From Nocardioides sp. Root1257 (GTDB lineage Bacteria; Actinomycetota; Actinomycetes; Propionibacteriales; Nocardioidaceae): a stretch of 64,000 nt of DNA. The stretch is from positions 188,218 through 252,217 of the forward strand of contig NZ_LMDV01000011.1 in the NCBI RefSeq assembly GCF_001425175.1, given 5' to 3'. A program made the position numbers and the translations under genes. Positions 16,675 through 25,080 of this stretch are shown here, piece by piece. The notes under the pieces were generated by a model. The model did not search any database. It was not told where the DNA came from and saw only the letters and a list, made by a program, of their open reading frames with translations. Each line of letters begins with the position of its first letter. The stretch's first letter is position 1.

Positions 16675-17489
16675 CCGGGTACGTCGCCGCGACGAGCGCC
16701 CTGCCGCCGGCCTTCCTGCCGGTACTGCTCGGGCTGCTGGGCCTGCTGATCGGCTCGTTCCTGAACGTCGTCGTCCACCGGGTCCCGGCCGGCCTGTCGT
16801 TGGTGTCGCCCGGGTCCGCGTGCCCGGCCTGCGCTCACCCGGTCCGGCCGCGTGACAACGTCCCGGTGCTGTCCTGGCTGCTGCTGGGCGGCTCCTGCCG
16901 CGACTGCGACGCCCCGATCTCCCTGCGCTACCCGATGGTGGAGCTCGCGACGGGACTGCTGTTCGCCCTGACGGCGTGGCGCTTCGGCTCGTCGCCGTAC
17001 ACGGCGGCCGCCCTGGTCGTGATGGCGGCCGGCGTCGCCCTGTTCATGATCGACCTCGACCACCTGAGGCTGCCGTTCGCGGTCACCGGGGCCGCGGCGG
17101 TCGGCACCGTGCTGGCGCTCGTCGTCGACGTCGTGGTGCGTGGTCCGGCGGCCGTGCCGACGGCACTCCTGTCCACCGCGATCTGGCTGGCGGTGTACGG
17201 CGGGATCTGGTTCTTCACGGCCGGGCGGGGGATGGGTCTCGGCGACGTCGCCCTCGCCCCGGTGCTGGGCCTCGCGCTCGGCTGGCTCGGCTGGGGCACC
17301 AGCGTCGTCGGCCTCGTCATGGGCTTCGTGATCGGCGCGGTCGTCGGGGTGCTGCTCATCGCCTCGGGCCGCCACCAGCGCGGGGCCAGGGTCCCGCACG
17401 GGCCGTTCCTGCTCAGCGGCGCGGCCGTCGGCCTGTTCGCGGGCGCCCCGCTGTGGGACGGGTACCTGCGAGTGGTGGGTCTGGGGTGA
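16671..17489 (+). CDS. pilD: Prepilin peptidase (A24 aspartic protease/methyltransferase)
   Basis: The ATG at 16671 overlaps the preceding stop. The 272-aa polytopic protein has the complete bifunctional prepilin peptidase layout. An N-terminal methyltransferase domain starts LIGSFLNVVVHRVP and carries two CxxC zinc pairs (CPAC, CRDC). About eight transmembrane helices follow, with the two catalytic aspartates in IDLDHLRLP (D128) and GMGLGDVAL (D192). It cleaves and N-methylates the prepilins encoded at the start of the window. It is the only peptidase of this type in the locus, so it should serve all three. The next gene starts inside its stop codon (GTGA). Confidence 0.95.
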   Translation: MTGYVAATSALPPAFLPVLLGLLGLLIGSFLNVVVHRVPAGLSLVSPGSACPACAHPVRPRDNVPVLSWLLLGGSCRDCDAPISLRYPMVELATGLLFALTAWRFGSSPYTAAALVVMAAGVALFMIDLDHLRLPFAVTGAAAVGTVLALVVDVVVRGPAAVPTALLSTAIWLAVYGGIWFFTAGRGMGLGDVALAPVLGLALGWLGWGTSVVGLVMGFVIGAVVGVLLIASGRHQRGARVPHGPFLLSGAAVGLFAGAPLWDGYLRVVGLG

Positions 17490-19078
17490 GGCCCGAGGAC
17501 GAGCCGTCAGCCGTCCGGGAAGCGTCCCGACCGGTCGGCTCGTCACGCACGGGCTGCTGTCTCTCGCTCGACCTCGAGGGAACCATCGTCTGGGTCGCGC
17601 CGACCTCGCTCGACGTCCTGGGCTGGCCGCCGGCGGAGCTGTCGGGTCGGCACGTCTCCGTCGTCGCGCCCCAGCTGGGGAGGGCACTCGACCGGGCCGG
17701 CCGGGCCTGGCTGCTGCGGGCGGGAGCGGCCGGGACGACCGTCGTGGACGTCGCGGTGCGTCGCGACGGGGACGCGTTCGAGGCCTTCGTCGACCTGGCG
17801 GCGAAGCTGTCCACCGGCGGTGAGGTGACCGGGGCGACGGCCATCGTCCGCGACGCCACGGCCGAGCTGCACTCGCGACGGTCTCGTCGCCTGGCGCGGG
17901 ACCGGGAGTCCGTGCTGATCCTGGGGTACGACCTGGCGATCCGGCACGCGACGCCGGCCGCGACGGCACTGCTCGGCCTGGCGGCCGCCGACCTGTTCCC
18001 GCGGGGGAGCGGTCGCATCGTCCACCCGGACGACCGGGTCGCCGTCGGTGAGGCGGCGCACCGGCTCCTGGCCGACCCGCAGCACGTCGAGCGCCTGACG
18101 ACCCGCCTGCGCGACGCCGACGGCCGGTGGCGGTCGATCGAGGTCACCCTGTCCAACTGCCTCGGCGATCCCGACCTCCGTGGCCTGGTGGCGAGGCTCC
18201 ACGACGTGACCGACCAGATCCGCACGCAGGAGGAGGCGCACCTGTCCGCGGCGCTGCACCGGGCGATGGTCGAGACCTCGGAGGAGGGCATCGCGGTCAT
18301 CGGCGAGGACGGTGCCACCCGCTACGTGAACGTCGCCACCACCCGCATCCTGGGCCGTTCCTCCGACGAGCTCTACGGCCTGGACCTGCCGGCGCTGCTC
18401 GGCGGGGGCGACCGGGCGGTCGGCGTGCAGGCACGCCAGGAGATCGTGTACGCGCACCCGGAAGGTCTCGATCGGATCCTGGCCGTCACCAGCAGCCCGC
18501 TGGGCGAGGACGGGGCCGGCCTGGGATCGTTGCTGACCGTCACCGACGTGACCGAGACCCGTCTCTCGGAGCGCGACCTGCGTCAGCGCGCCCTCTACGA
18601 CTCGCTCACCGGGCTGCCCAACCGCTATCTGGTCCGCGATCGCCTCGAGATGGCCGCTGCGCGTCAGCAGCGCGCCGACAGCGGGGGGACCGCGGTCCTC
18701 TTCATCGACCTCGACGGGTTCAAGCCGGTCAACGACACCCACGGCCACGAGGCCGGCGACGAGCTGCTCCGCCAGGTCGCGGGTCGCCTCGTGGCGGCGG
18801 TGCGGACGACCGACACGGTCGGCCGGATGGGCGGCGACGAGTTCGTCGTGGTCTGCGAGGACGTCGACGACGCGAGCACCTCGGTCGTGGCGGCTCGGGT
18901 CCAGGCGACCCTCAAGCGGCCGTTCGACCTGGGGCACGAGCACGTGGGGATCGACGCGAGCGTCGGGGTCGCCGTCTCACCGCCGTTCCCCGTCGAGCAG
19001 CTGGTCCAGGAGGCCGACGCCGCGATGTACCGCTCGAAGCGGGCCGGTGGGGGCGCGACGACCGTCGCGCAGCCGTGA
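17486..19078 (+). CDS. PAS-containing diguanylate cyclase (GGDEF)
   Basis: GTG at 17486 overlaps the prepilin peptidase stop, coupling c-di-GMP synthesis to the pilus operon. The 530-aa protein lacks transmembrane segments. Three PAS-type regions span about residues 15-120, 135-240 and 255-365 (DLEGTIVWVAPTSLDVLGW; EEGIAVIGEDGATRYVNVATTRILG). A C-terminal GGDEF domain begins RALYDSLTGLPNR and has an intact GGDEF (449-453). The RTTD five residues earlier is a complete allosteric I-site (RxxD). It should make c-di-GMP and be product-inhibited. The likely local target is the RsiG-like protein and perhaps the PilB MshEN domain; that link is inference. Confidence 0.88.
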   Translation: MRPEDEPSAVREASRPVGSSRTGCCLSLDLEGTIVWVAPTSLDVLGWPPAELSGRHVSVVAPQLGRALDRAGRAWLLRAGAAGTTVVDVAVRRDGDAFEAFVDLAAKLSTGGEVTGATAIVRDATAELHSRRSRRLARDRESVLILGYDLAIRHATPAATALLGLAAADLFPRGSGRIVHPDDRVAVGEAAHRLLADPQHVERLTTRLRDADGRWRSIEVTLSNCLGDPDLRGLVARLHDVTDQIRTQEEAHLSAALHRAMVETSEEGIAVIGEDGATRYVNVATTRILGRSSDELYGLDLPALLGGGDRAVGVQARQEIVYAHPEGLDRILAVTSSPLGEDGAGLGSLLTVTDVTETRLSERDLRQRALYDSLTGLPNRYLVRDRLEMAAARQQRADSGGTAVLFIDLDGFKPVNDTHGHEAGDELLRQVAGRLVAAVRTTDTVGRMGGDEFVVVCEDVDDASTSVVAARVQATLKRPFDLGHEHVGIDASVGVAVSPPFPVEQLVQEADAAMYRSKRAGGGATTVAQP

Positions 19079-19086
19079 GGTCGGCG

Positions 19087-19101
19087 GACCGGGCCCCGGT
19101 C
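19087..19101. terminator. Short GC palindrome between convergent genes
   Basis: GACCGGG-C-CCCGGTC forms a 7-bp perfect inverted repeat in the 21-bp gap between two convergent stops, overlapping the minus-strand stop codon. It may act as a bidirectional terminator, but the one-base loop is tight and no U-tract follows. Confidence 0.3.
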
Positions 19102-22100
19102 AGTAGCCGGACGTGAGGGCGCCGGTCGTCCGGGCCTCGTCCGGCGAGACCGCGCGACTCCACAGCCAGCCCTGGGCCGCGTCGCAGCCCAGACCGCGCA
19201 GCAGGTCGGCCTGCTCCTGGGTCTCGACGCCCTCCGCGACGACGCTCAGGCCCACGGCCCGCGCGAGCTCCACGATCGACGCCGCGATGGCGAGCGCGCT
19301 CGGGTCCGAGACGACGTCCGTCACGAAGCTGCGGTCGATCTTCAGCACCGTCACGGGAAGGTGGTGGAGGTACGCGAGCGAGCTGTGGCCGGTCCCGAAG
19401 TCGTCGACGGCGATCGCGAACCCGCGCTCGCGCAGCCGGGTCAGCACCCCGACCGCGGTCGGTGCGTCCGCCATGATCGCGCTCTCGGTGACCTCGAGGA
19501 GGACCTCGGTGGGTGCGAACCCTGCCGCCTCGACGGCGTCGGCGATCCAGCTGTCGACGTCCGGGTCGCCGAGCGTGTAGACGGACATGTTCACCGCGAC
19601 GTACGCCGAGGGTGCCATGGCTCCGTCCTCGCGCAGCGAACGCGCGTCGGCGAGCGCCCGGCGCAACGCCCATCGGTCGAGCTCGGGCACCAGGCCGAGG
19701 TGCTCGGCGAGCGCGACGAACCGGCTGGGCGCGACGTCACCGTGCACGGGGTGGTGCCACCGGGCCAGTGCCTCGGTGCCGAGCACCCGACCGGTGCCGA
19801 GGTCGACGACCGGCTGGTGGTGGAGGCGGAGCTCGTCACGCTCGAGGGCCCGACGCAGGTCCGCACCGAGGTGGTGGTCGTCGGTGTCGGCGAGGCTGGC
19901 GTCGAAGAAGCGGACCCGGTGGCGCCCGGCCGCCTTGGCTGCGTGCATCGCGGCGTCCGTGCGGTGGACCAGCTCCTCCGCCGACGGCGTCGGCGAGGTC
20001 GCGACGCCGATCGACACGGTCAGGGGTACCTGGCCCTCCGAGACGTCGTAGGGGCCGTCGAGCGCGGTCAGCAGGTCGGCTGCGAGCTGCCGGGCCGCCG
20101 CCTCGTCCACGTCCTCGCAGACGACCAGGAACTGGTCCCCGGCGAACCGGCCGACCGTGTCTCCCGGGCGGGCGGCAGCGACCAGGCGTCCGGCCACCAG
20201 GACGAGCAGCTCGTCGCCGACGGCGTGTCCCCACCCGTCGTTGACGCTCTTGAACAGGTCCAGGTCGACGAACAGGACGGCCGTGGCGTCGGCCCCGCGG
20301 ACCAGGGCGTGCTCCAGGCGGTCGAAGAGCAGCGCACGGTTGGGGAGGCCGGTCAGCGTGTCGTGCAGGGCCGCGCGGCGGAGCTGCTGCTCGAGCAGCC
20401 GTGCGTCCGTGACGTCGGAGATCATGGCGAGCGAGCCCTCGACGTTGCCGCCGATGTCGTCGAGAGGGGCTGCGGAGACGCGCAACGTCCGCCGGCGCCC
20501 GTCCGGGTGTCGGTAGTCGACCTCGTAGCGCTCGGGGTGCCGCTCGGACGAGGCCGGTCCGTCCAGTCCCACCACGTGCATGGGTGGCAGCAGCTCGTGC
20601 AGCGAGAGCCGGGGGAGCGCCCCCGCCTCGGCCCCGAGGATCTCGAGCAGCCGGTGGTTGGCGTAGACCATGCGACCGTCCGGCCCGAAGACCGCCAACC
20701 CCTCCTCGGCGTTGTCGGCGATCGCGCGGTACCTCGCCTCCGAGGCGCGGAGCGCGGCCTCGGCACGCACCCGGTCGTCGATGTCGCGCAGGTTCCAGAG
20801 GACGCCCCCCACGGCGGTGTCGAGCAGGTTCGTCGCCGTCGCCTCCGTCCACCGCCACCGGTCGTCCACGCCCCGGATGCGCAGCGCGACGGTCTCCGTG
20901 ATGCTCGCCTCCACCACCCGGTCGAACGCGTCGAGGGCGGCCTGCTTGTCGTCCGCGTGGACCCGATCGGTCCCGGCGAGCTCGATCAGGTCCTCCACCC
21001 GCCAGTCGACGAGATCGGTCAGCGCCGGAGAGATGTAGAGGACCAGCCCGGTCGCGTCCGTGACCATCGACAGGTCGCCGGCCCGCTGGGCCAGGGAGAG
21101 GAAGAAGCTCTCCTGTCGTTCGCGGCGGCGGGCCAGCCGGCGCACGCCGCTGACGTCCTGGACCGAGGCGAAGACGCCGGTCTGGTTGCCGTCCTCGTCG
21201 TAGAGCACGGTGCCGGTGACTGCGACCGGCACCGGCTGCCCGTCCGGACCGGTCAGCACCTGGTCGGCGACGCCCGCGCCGTCGAGAGGGAGCAGTCCGT
21301 CGAAGGCACCGCCGTACCCGGGGGCGGAGCTGTGCAGGAGGTCCTCCGTCGGCCGGCCGACGAGCGACGCGGCGGACCATCCCACGAGCTCGCAGAACGC
21401 CGTGTTGACGTCGGTCACCCGACCCCTGGCATCCCACTGGACCTGCGGCACGGGCGACAGCTGGAACTGCGCCCGTCCGAGCGTCGTCGCCTCGCCGAGT
21501 GCCGCCTCCAGCCGGCGCAGCTCGTGCACGTCGACCGCGTTGCCGACGACCGCCCGCACGTCGGGGTTGCCGCGGTGGTCGGTCAGTACCTGCCGGACGA
21601 GCCGCCAGCCGTGCGCGGGATGGGTCAACCGGTACTCGACGACCTCGCGGCCCGTGCCGCGGAGCAGGCGGTCCCACGCCTCGCGCAGGACGTCCTGGTC
21701 GTCCGGGTGGGCCAGGTCCAGCAACGGCGTACCGACCAGCTCGGCGGCGGACAGGCCCGTCTGGTGCTCGACCCCGGCGGTCGCCGTCGTCAGCACGCCG
21801 TCGGCGTCGGCGGTCCAGGTGATGTCGGCGGACTCGGTGAGCAGCGCCTCCCAGAACCGCTCGCCCGCGGACGGACGGGCCTCGTCGAGGCAGAAGACGT
21901 TGAGCGAGGCCGGCGCGCCGTGGGCGTCGCGGTTCAGCGTCCACACCAGACGCACCCGGCGTGACGTCCGGTCCTCGAGGGTCCAGTGCTGGGTGAAGCC
22001 GCCGCACGGTGTGCCGGCGGCGGCCGAGACGAGCGCGCGCCGTCCCCGTCGGACGTCGGTCGGGTAGTCGGCGAGCGCGTTCAGGTGCGTGCCGACCAGC

Positions 22101-22258
22101 TCGTCGGTCGAGAGGCCGACGAGACGGCAGAGCCCGCTGTTGACCTCGGTGAAGCGTCCGTCTATGTCGACGCACGCCGCAGGGACGTCGGTCTCGACGA
22201 CACCCGAGTCACTGCTCGGAGGCGTCGACGTTGCGGCGCTCGGGTCAGGTGCGCGCAT
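19100..22258 (-). CDS. Multi-PAS GGDEF-EAL protein, probable c-di-GMP phosphodiesterase
   Basis: The ATG at 22258 follows GAGGGGTGA; upstream in-frame sequence looks non-coding. The 1052-aa cytoplasmic protein has five PAS domains in series (about residues 25-140, 145-270, 280-400, 405-530, 540-660). A GGDEF-like domain reads AGDQF at the active site but keeps RPGD at the I-site position. The C-terminal EAL domain has E829-A-L, the Asn of VAVNMS, LEVTE, DDFGTG, LKID and AEGVE, so all metal and catalytic positions appear present. It should therefore degrade c-di-GMP, with the dead cyclase domain possibly sensing GTP or c-di-GMP. It is convergent with the PAS-GGDEF gene and divergent from a third GGDEF gene. 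Confidence 0.9.
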   Translation of the reverse strand: MRAPDPSAATSTPPSSDSGVVETDVPAACVDIDGRFTEVNSGLCRLVGLSTDELVGTHLNALADYPTDVRRGRRALVSAAAGTPCGGFTQHWTLEDRTSRRVRLVWTLNRDAHGAPASLNVFCLDEARPSAGERFWEALLTESADITWTADADGVLTTATAGVEHQTGLSAAELVGTPLLDLAHPDDQDVLREAWDRLLRGTGREVVEYRLTHPAHGWRLVRQVLTDHRGNPDVRAVVGNAVDVHELRRLEAALGEATTLGRAQFQLSPVPQVQWDARGRVTDVNTAFCELVGWSAASLVGRPTEDLLHSSAPGYGGAFDGLLPLDGAGVADQVLTGPDGQPVPVAVTGTVLYDEDGNQTGVFASVQDVSGVRRLARRRERQESFFLSLAQRAGDLSMVTDATGLVLYISPALTDLVDWRVEDLIELAGTDRVHADDKQAALDAFDRVVEASITETVALRIRGVDDRWRWTEATATNLLDTAVGGVLWNLRDIDDRVRAEAALRASEARYRAIADNAEEGLAVFGPDGRMVYANHRLLEILGAEAGALPRLSLHELLPPMHVVGLDGPASSERHPERYEVDYRHPDGRRRTLRVSAAPLDDIGGNVEGSLAMISDVTDARLLEQQLRRAALHDTLTGLPNRALLFDRLEHALVRGADATAVLFVDLDLFKSVNDGWGHAVGDELLVLVAGRLVAAARPGDTVGRFAGDQFLVVCEDVDEAAARQLAADLLTALDGPYDVSEGQVPLTVSIGVATSPTPSAEELVHRTDAAMHAAKAAGRHRVRFFDASLADTDDHHLGADLRRALERDELRLHHQPVVDLGTGRVLGTEALARWHHPVHGDVAPSRFVALAEHLGLVPELDRWALRRALADARSLREDGAMAPSAYVAVNMSVYTLGDPDVDSWIADAVEAAGFAPTEVLLEVTESAIMADAPTAVGVLTRLRERGFAIAVDDFGTGHSSLAYLHHLPVTVLKIDRSFVTDVVSDPSALAIAASIVELARAVGLSVVAEGVETQEQADLLRGLGCDAAQGWLWSRAVSPDEARTTGALTSGY

Positions 22259-22467
22259 CGGATCACCCCTCGTGCCGGGATCCTGTGGGCCCGGGCCCAG
22301 AGACACCCTAGGGATGACGGGTCGATGTCGTGCCCAAATCGGGGAAAACGCCTGACGCGGTCCGCGTGCCGGAGCGAGGCAGGTGTATAGACCGCCACGT
22401 CCATCCGGGTCCGTAGGTGGCGCGATGCCTCCGGCAGCCTCGCGGGACCGGCACGCCACGAGGCATG

Positions 22468-22490
22468 CTGTCACCCGAGGGATGTGACAG
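22468..22490 (+). promoter_or_regulatory. Inverted repeat just upstream of a GGDEF gene
   Basis: CTGTCAC (22468-22474) and GTGACAG (22484-22490) are perfect complements separated by 9 nt, ending 10 nt before the ATG at 22501. It could be a repressor operator or an mRNA hairpin touching the ribosome binding site. The same heptamers, in the opposite order, form an operator-like site at 47503-47521. Confidence 0.35.
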
Positions 22491-22500
22491 TGGGGGTGCG

Positions 22501-23301
22501 ATGACGGACAACGAGGAGCGCGCAGGCACGGTCGGTGATGCCGTCGCGTTGATCGCGGCCCGCAGGCTGCTCCGCGTGACCACCCGGACGGAAGCGGCAG
22601 CCGCGCTGCACGACGCGCTCCGCGACCTCGGTGGCCGGATCGTCGAGGTCCGCGACGCTGGTCCGGCCGCCCTCCCGGACGATGTGTCGCTCGGCGTCGG
22701 CGAAGCGGTGGTGGTGGTCCCCGTGAACGGGGATGACTCGGCTCGGGAGCTCCTGGTGGAGCAGCTCCCTCTCCTGCTGGAGGACGCGCGTGCCGCGGCG
22801 GCGCGGTGCGACCACGATCTGAGGCAGGAGGCCCGGGCGCGCACCGACGCGCTCACCGGGCTGGCCGACCGTGGCGAGACCGACACGAGGCTCGCCGCGG
22901 CCAGCTCCGGGGACGTCGTGTGCCTGCTGGACCTCGACGGCTTCAAGAGCCTGAACGACACGCACGGGCACCCGGCCGGCGACCGGGCGCTACGGACCTT
23001 CGGAGCGCTGCTGCGGGCCAGCGTCCGCGACGTTGACTTCGTCGGGCGGTACGGCGGGGACGAGTTCCTCGTGGTGTTCGCCGGCACCCCGCTGTCGATC
23101 GCCGAGCAACGCATGCAGGGCCTGGTGAGGGTCTGGGCCGAGAAGGGGCCCGGCGTCGGGGTCTCGGTCGGGGTCGCCCTCGTGGACGAGCGCGGGCCGA
23201 CGAGGGCCGCCGCGGCGGCCGACCGCGCGCTCTACCGTGCCAAGTGGGCCGGCGGCGCGCGGGTGGACGTCGCGCTGGAAGCGGACTGGCCGCCGCGCTG
23301 A
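22501..23301 (+). CDS. Small soluble diguanylate cyclase (GGDEF)
   Basis: The ATG at 22501 follows a GTGGGGGTG stretch and gives 266 aa. The first ~120 residues form an unrecognised alpha/beta sensor-like domain (SLGVGEAVVVVPVNGDDSARELLVEQ, GAF-like in feel). The C-terminal GGDEF domain has RTDALTGLADR, LLDLDGFKSLNDTHGH, intact GGDEF in GRYGGDEF, and RDVD five residues earlier as I-site. It should be an active, product-inhibited cyclase. It diverges from the EAL gene across 242 bp, so synthesis and degradation may be set from a shared intergenic region. Confidence 0.85.
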   Translation: MTDNEERAGTVGDAVALIAARRLLRVTTRTEAAAALHDALRDLGGRIVEVRDAGPAALPDDVSLGVGEAVVVVPVNGDDSARELLVEQLPLLLEDARAAAARCDHDLRQEARARTDALTGLADRGETDTRLAAASSGDVVCLLDLDGFKSLNDTHGHPAGDRALRTFGALLRASVRDVDFVGRYGGDEFLVVFAGTPLSIAEQRMQGLVRVWAEKGPGVGVSVGVALVDERGPTRAAAAADRALYRAKWAGGARVDVALEADWPPR

Positions 23302-23307
23302 CGGTCT

Positions 23308-23344
23308 GAGGCGCTCCGTGGGAGGCGCTCAGTATGAGGCGCTC
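23308..23344. repeat. Three 14-bp-spaced copies of GAGGCGCTC
   Basis: GAGGCGCTC occurs at 23308, 23322 and 23336, exactly 14 bp apart, filling the 41-bp gap between convergent stops and running into the SMR stop codon. Each copy with flanks (TGAGGCGCTCA) can form a small 4-bp stem. It could be a terminator-like array or simple slippage. Confidence 0.6.
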
Positions 23345-23666
23345 AGTGCGCGCCGGTGAGGTTGAGGCCGACCACGCCGACGACGATCATCGCCAGGGAC
23401 GCGGCCTTGACCCAGCCGAGCGACTCGCCGAGGAACAGGTAGCCGACGACGGCGACCAGTGCGGTGCCGGTGCCCGCCCAGATGGCGTAGGCGACCGACA
23501 CCGGGACCGTCTTCACGATGATCGTGAGCAGCCAGATCGCGGCGGCGTACCCGGCCATCACCACGATCGTCCAGGGGACGTCCGTGAAGCCCTCGGCCTT
23601 CGGCAGCAGGGCGCTCGACGTCACCTCCAGGGCGATGGCGACGGCGAGCAGGATCGCGGCGAGCAT
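23343..23666 (-). CDS. SMR-family small multidrug efflux protein
   Basis: The 107-aa protein starts at ATG 23666 with AAAGGAA upstream. Four transmembrane helices cover nearly the whole chain, and the essential membrane-embedded glutamate is present at position 14 (AIALEVTSS). AIWAGTGTALVAVVGYLFLGE is typical of the EmrE/QacC/SugE group. It works as a dual-topology dimer exchanging protons for cationic toxic compounds; the drug-exporting and guanidinium-exporting branches cannot be separated confidently here. It diverges from a TetR-type gene across two palindromic operators, so it is very likely repressed by that regulator. Confidence 0.9.
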   Translation of the reverse strand: MLAAILLAVAIALEVTSSALLPKAEGFTDVPWTIVVMAGYAAAIWLLTIIVKTVPVSVAYAIWAGTGTALVAVVGYLFLGESLGWVKAASLAMIVVGVVGLNLTGAH

Positions 23667-23682
23667 GGTCGTTCCTTTCGAA

Positions 23683-23698
23683 TGTAGCGACTGCTACA
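23683..23698. promoter_or_regulatory. TetR-type operator 1 (smr/tetR intergenic)
   Basis: TGTAGC-GACT-GCTACA is a perfect 6+6 palindrome 17 bp upstream of the SMR start. Operator 2 begins exactly 18 bp further on, so two regulator dimers could bind adjacent DNA turns and control both divergent genes. Confidence 0.75.
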
Positions 23699-23700
23699 AC

Positions 23701-23716
23701 TGTAGCACTCGCTACG
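23701..23716. promoter_or_regulatory. TetR-type operator 2 (smr/tetR intergenic)
   Basis: TGTAGC-ACTC-GCTACG repeats operator 1 with one outer mismatch and lies 8 bp upstream of the tetR GTG start. The closeness to the start implies strong autoregulation. Confidence 0.7.
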
Positions 23717-23724
23717 CTAGGGGC

Positions 23725-24279
23725 GTGAGCCGCCGCGACGACCTGCTGGACCAGGTCACCGACCACGTGCTGGAGCACGGTTTGGTCGGCCTGACGCTGC
23801 GCCCGGTCGCGGCCGCCATCGGCACCAGCGACCGGATGCTGATCTATCACTTCGGCAGCCGCGACGGCCTGGTCTCCGCCGTCGTCGCCCGTGCGGGCGA
23901 GCGCAGCGTCGTGGCCGTCGACGCGCTGCCGGCGGCGCCGAACGTCCGGACCGCCGTCAACCGGCTCTGGGCGGCGTACGACGTCGAGCCGCTCAACCGC
24001 TGCATGGACGTGTACGTGCAGGCCGCCGCGACGGGGCTGTTCGGGAGCGAGCCCTACCTGAGCGAGGCCCAGGCCAGCAACGAGCGCTGGTCCGCCGCGC
24101 TGCGTGCCTACCTGGTCCGCAGCGGTGCCCCTGCCCGGCGCGCCCGCCGGATCGTCACGCTCGTCGACTCGGCCCTCTACGGCTTCCACCTCGACCTCGC
24201 CACCGACCCGTCCGACGAGCTCGCCCGCGGCGTCGACGACCTCGCCCGCGCGGCCCAGGCGCTCGCCGGCCCGCCGTAG
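23725..24279 (+). CDS. TetR/AcrR-family regulator
   Basis: The GTG at 23725 is the sensible start, because both operators lie immediately upstream. The 184-aa protein has an N-terminal helix-turn-helix of TetR type (LTLRPVAAAIGTSDRMLIYHFGSRDGLVSAVV, about residues 22-53) and a helical ligand-binding domain. Divergence from the SMR efflux gene over two matched palindromes makes it the probable ligand-released repressor of that pump. The inducer is unknown. Confidence 0.88.
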   Translation: MSRRDDLLDQVTDHVLEHGLVGLTLRPVAAAIGTSDRMLIYHFGSRDGLVSAVVARAGERSVVAVDALPAAPNVRTAVNRLWAAYDVEPLNRCMDVYVQAAATGLFGSEPYLSEAQASNERWSAALRAYLVRSGAPARRARRIVTLVDSALYGFHLDLATDPSDELARGVDDLARAAQALAGPP

Positions 24280-24291
24280 GGAGCAGCACCC

Positions 24292-25080
24292 TCAGCCGGC
24301 GACGTGCCCGTAGCGGGTGAGCACCAGCCGCTCGAGCAGCTGCGCGACCATGTAGAGCAGGATCGAGGCGAGCGTCGTGACGACCAGCAGCGCCCAGACG
24401 GTGTCGTACTGGTAGAGCGCGAGGGCCTGGTTGACGGCCTTCCCGACGCTGTCCGGCGTCGTGTAGAACTCCGCGATCAGCGCGCCCGTCACCGCGCCCG
24501 GCACCGAGATCCGGATCGCGGCGAAGAAGCTCGGCAGGGCGTGCGGGAACGCCACGCGGCGCAGCACGGCGGACTCGGAGCCGCCGTACACGTGCACGAC
24601 GTCGACCATCTGCTGGGTCACCGAGCGGAGCCCGAAGGAGATCGTCACCAGCGCCGGGAAGAAGACGACGATCCCGCTCATCGCGGCAACCGTCCAGAAG
24701 CCGTTGCCGACCACGAGCGTGATGATCGGTGCGAGCGCGACCAGCGGCACGGTCCGCACGATCATGGCCACCGGCATGGTCGCCGCCTCGACGCCCTTCC
24801 AGAGGTACGTCGCGGTCGCGACCGCCGTCGCGGCGAGCAGCCCGGCGGCGAAGCCGATCCCGGCGTCGATCAGGGTCTGCCCGAGGGGGTGGAGCACCGC
24901 CGACCGGTTCTCGCGAGCGGAGTCGTCGTTGAAGAGCCAGGTGAGGACCTGCTCCGGCGTACGCGCGACGAGCTCGTTGACGCCGCCGACGTTCAGCAGC
25001 ACCTGCCAGGCGATCACGAGACAGACCAGGACGAAGAGCAGGTTGAAGACCGGGCGCCCGACCGCCTTGAGCGCGGTCAC
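24292..25080 (-). CDS. ABC importer permease (NitT/TauT type), second
   Basis: GTG at 25080 overlaps the upstream permease stop (GTGA). The 262-aa protein has about six transmembrane helices and the cytoplasmic EAA-like loop (VYGGSESAVLRRVAFPHALPSFFAAIRI) that docks on the ATPase. It belongs to the BPD_transp_1 family close to SsuC/TauC/ThiX. It is the last gene of a binding protein-ATPase-permease-permease operon, so the channel is a permease heterodimer. The substrate is not evident from this subunit. Confidence 0.87.
   Translation of the reverse strand: MTALKAVGRPVFNLLFVLVCLVIAWQVLLNVGGVNELVARTPEQVLTWLFNDDSARENRSAVLHPLGQTLIDAGIGFAAGLLAATAVATATYLWKGVEAATMPVAMIVRTVPLVALAPIITLVVGNGFWTVAAMSGIVVFFPALVTISFGLRSVTQQMVDVVHVYGGSESAVLRRVAFPHALPSFFAAIRISVPGAVTGALIAEFYTTPDSVGKAVNQALALYQYDTVWALLVVTTLASILLYMVAQLLERLVLTRYGHVAG

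Noticed and set aside
19100..22258. Active diguanylate cyclase
   Set aside because: The GGDEF motif is AGDQF, which should not support catalysis. Only the EAL domain is called active.
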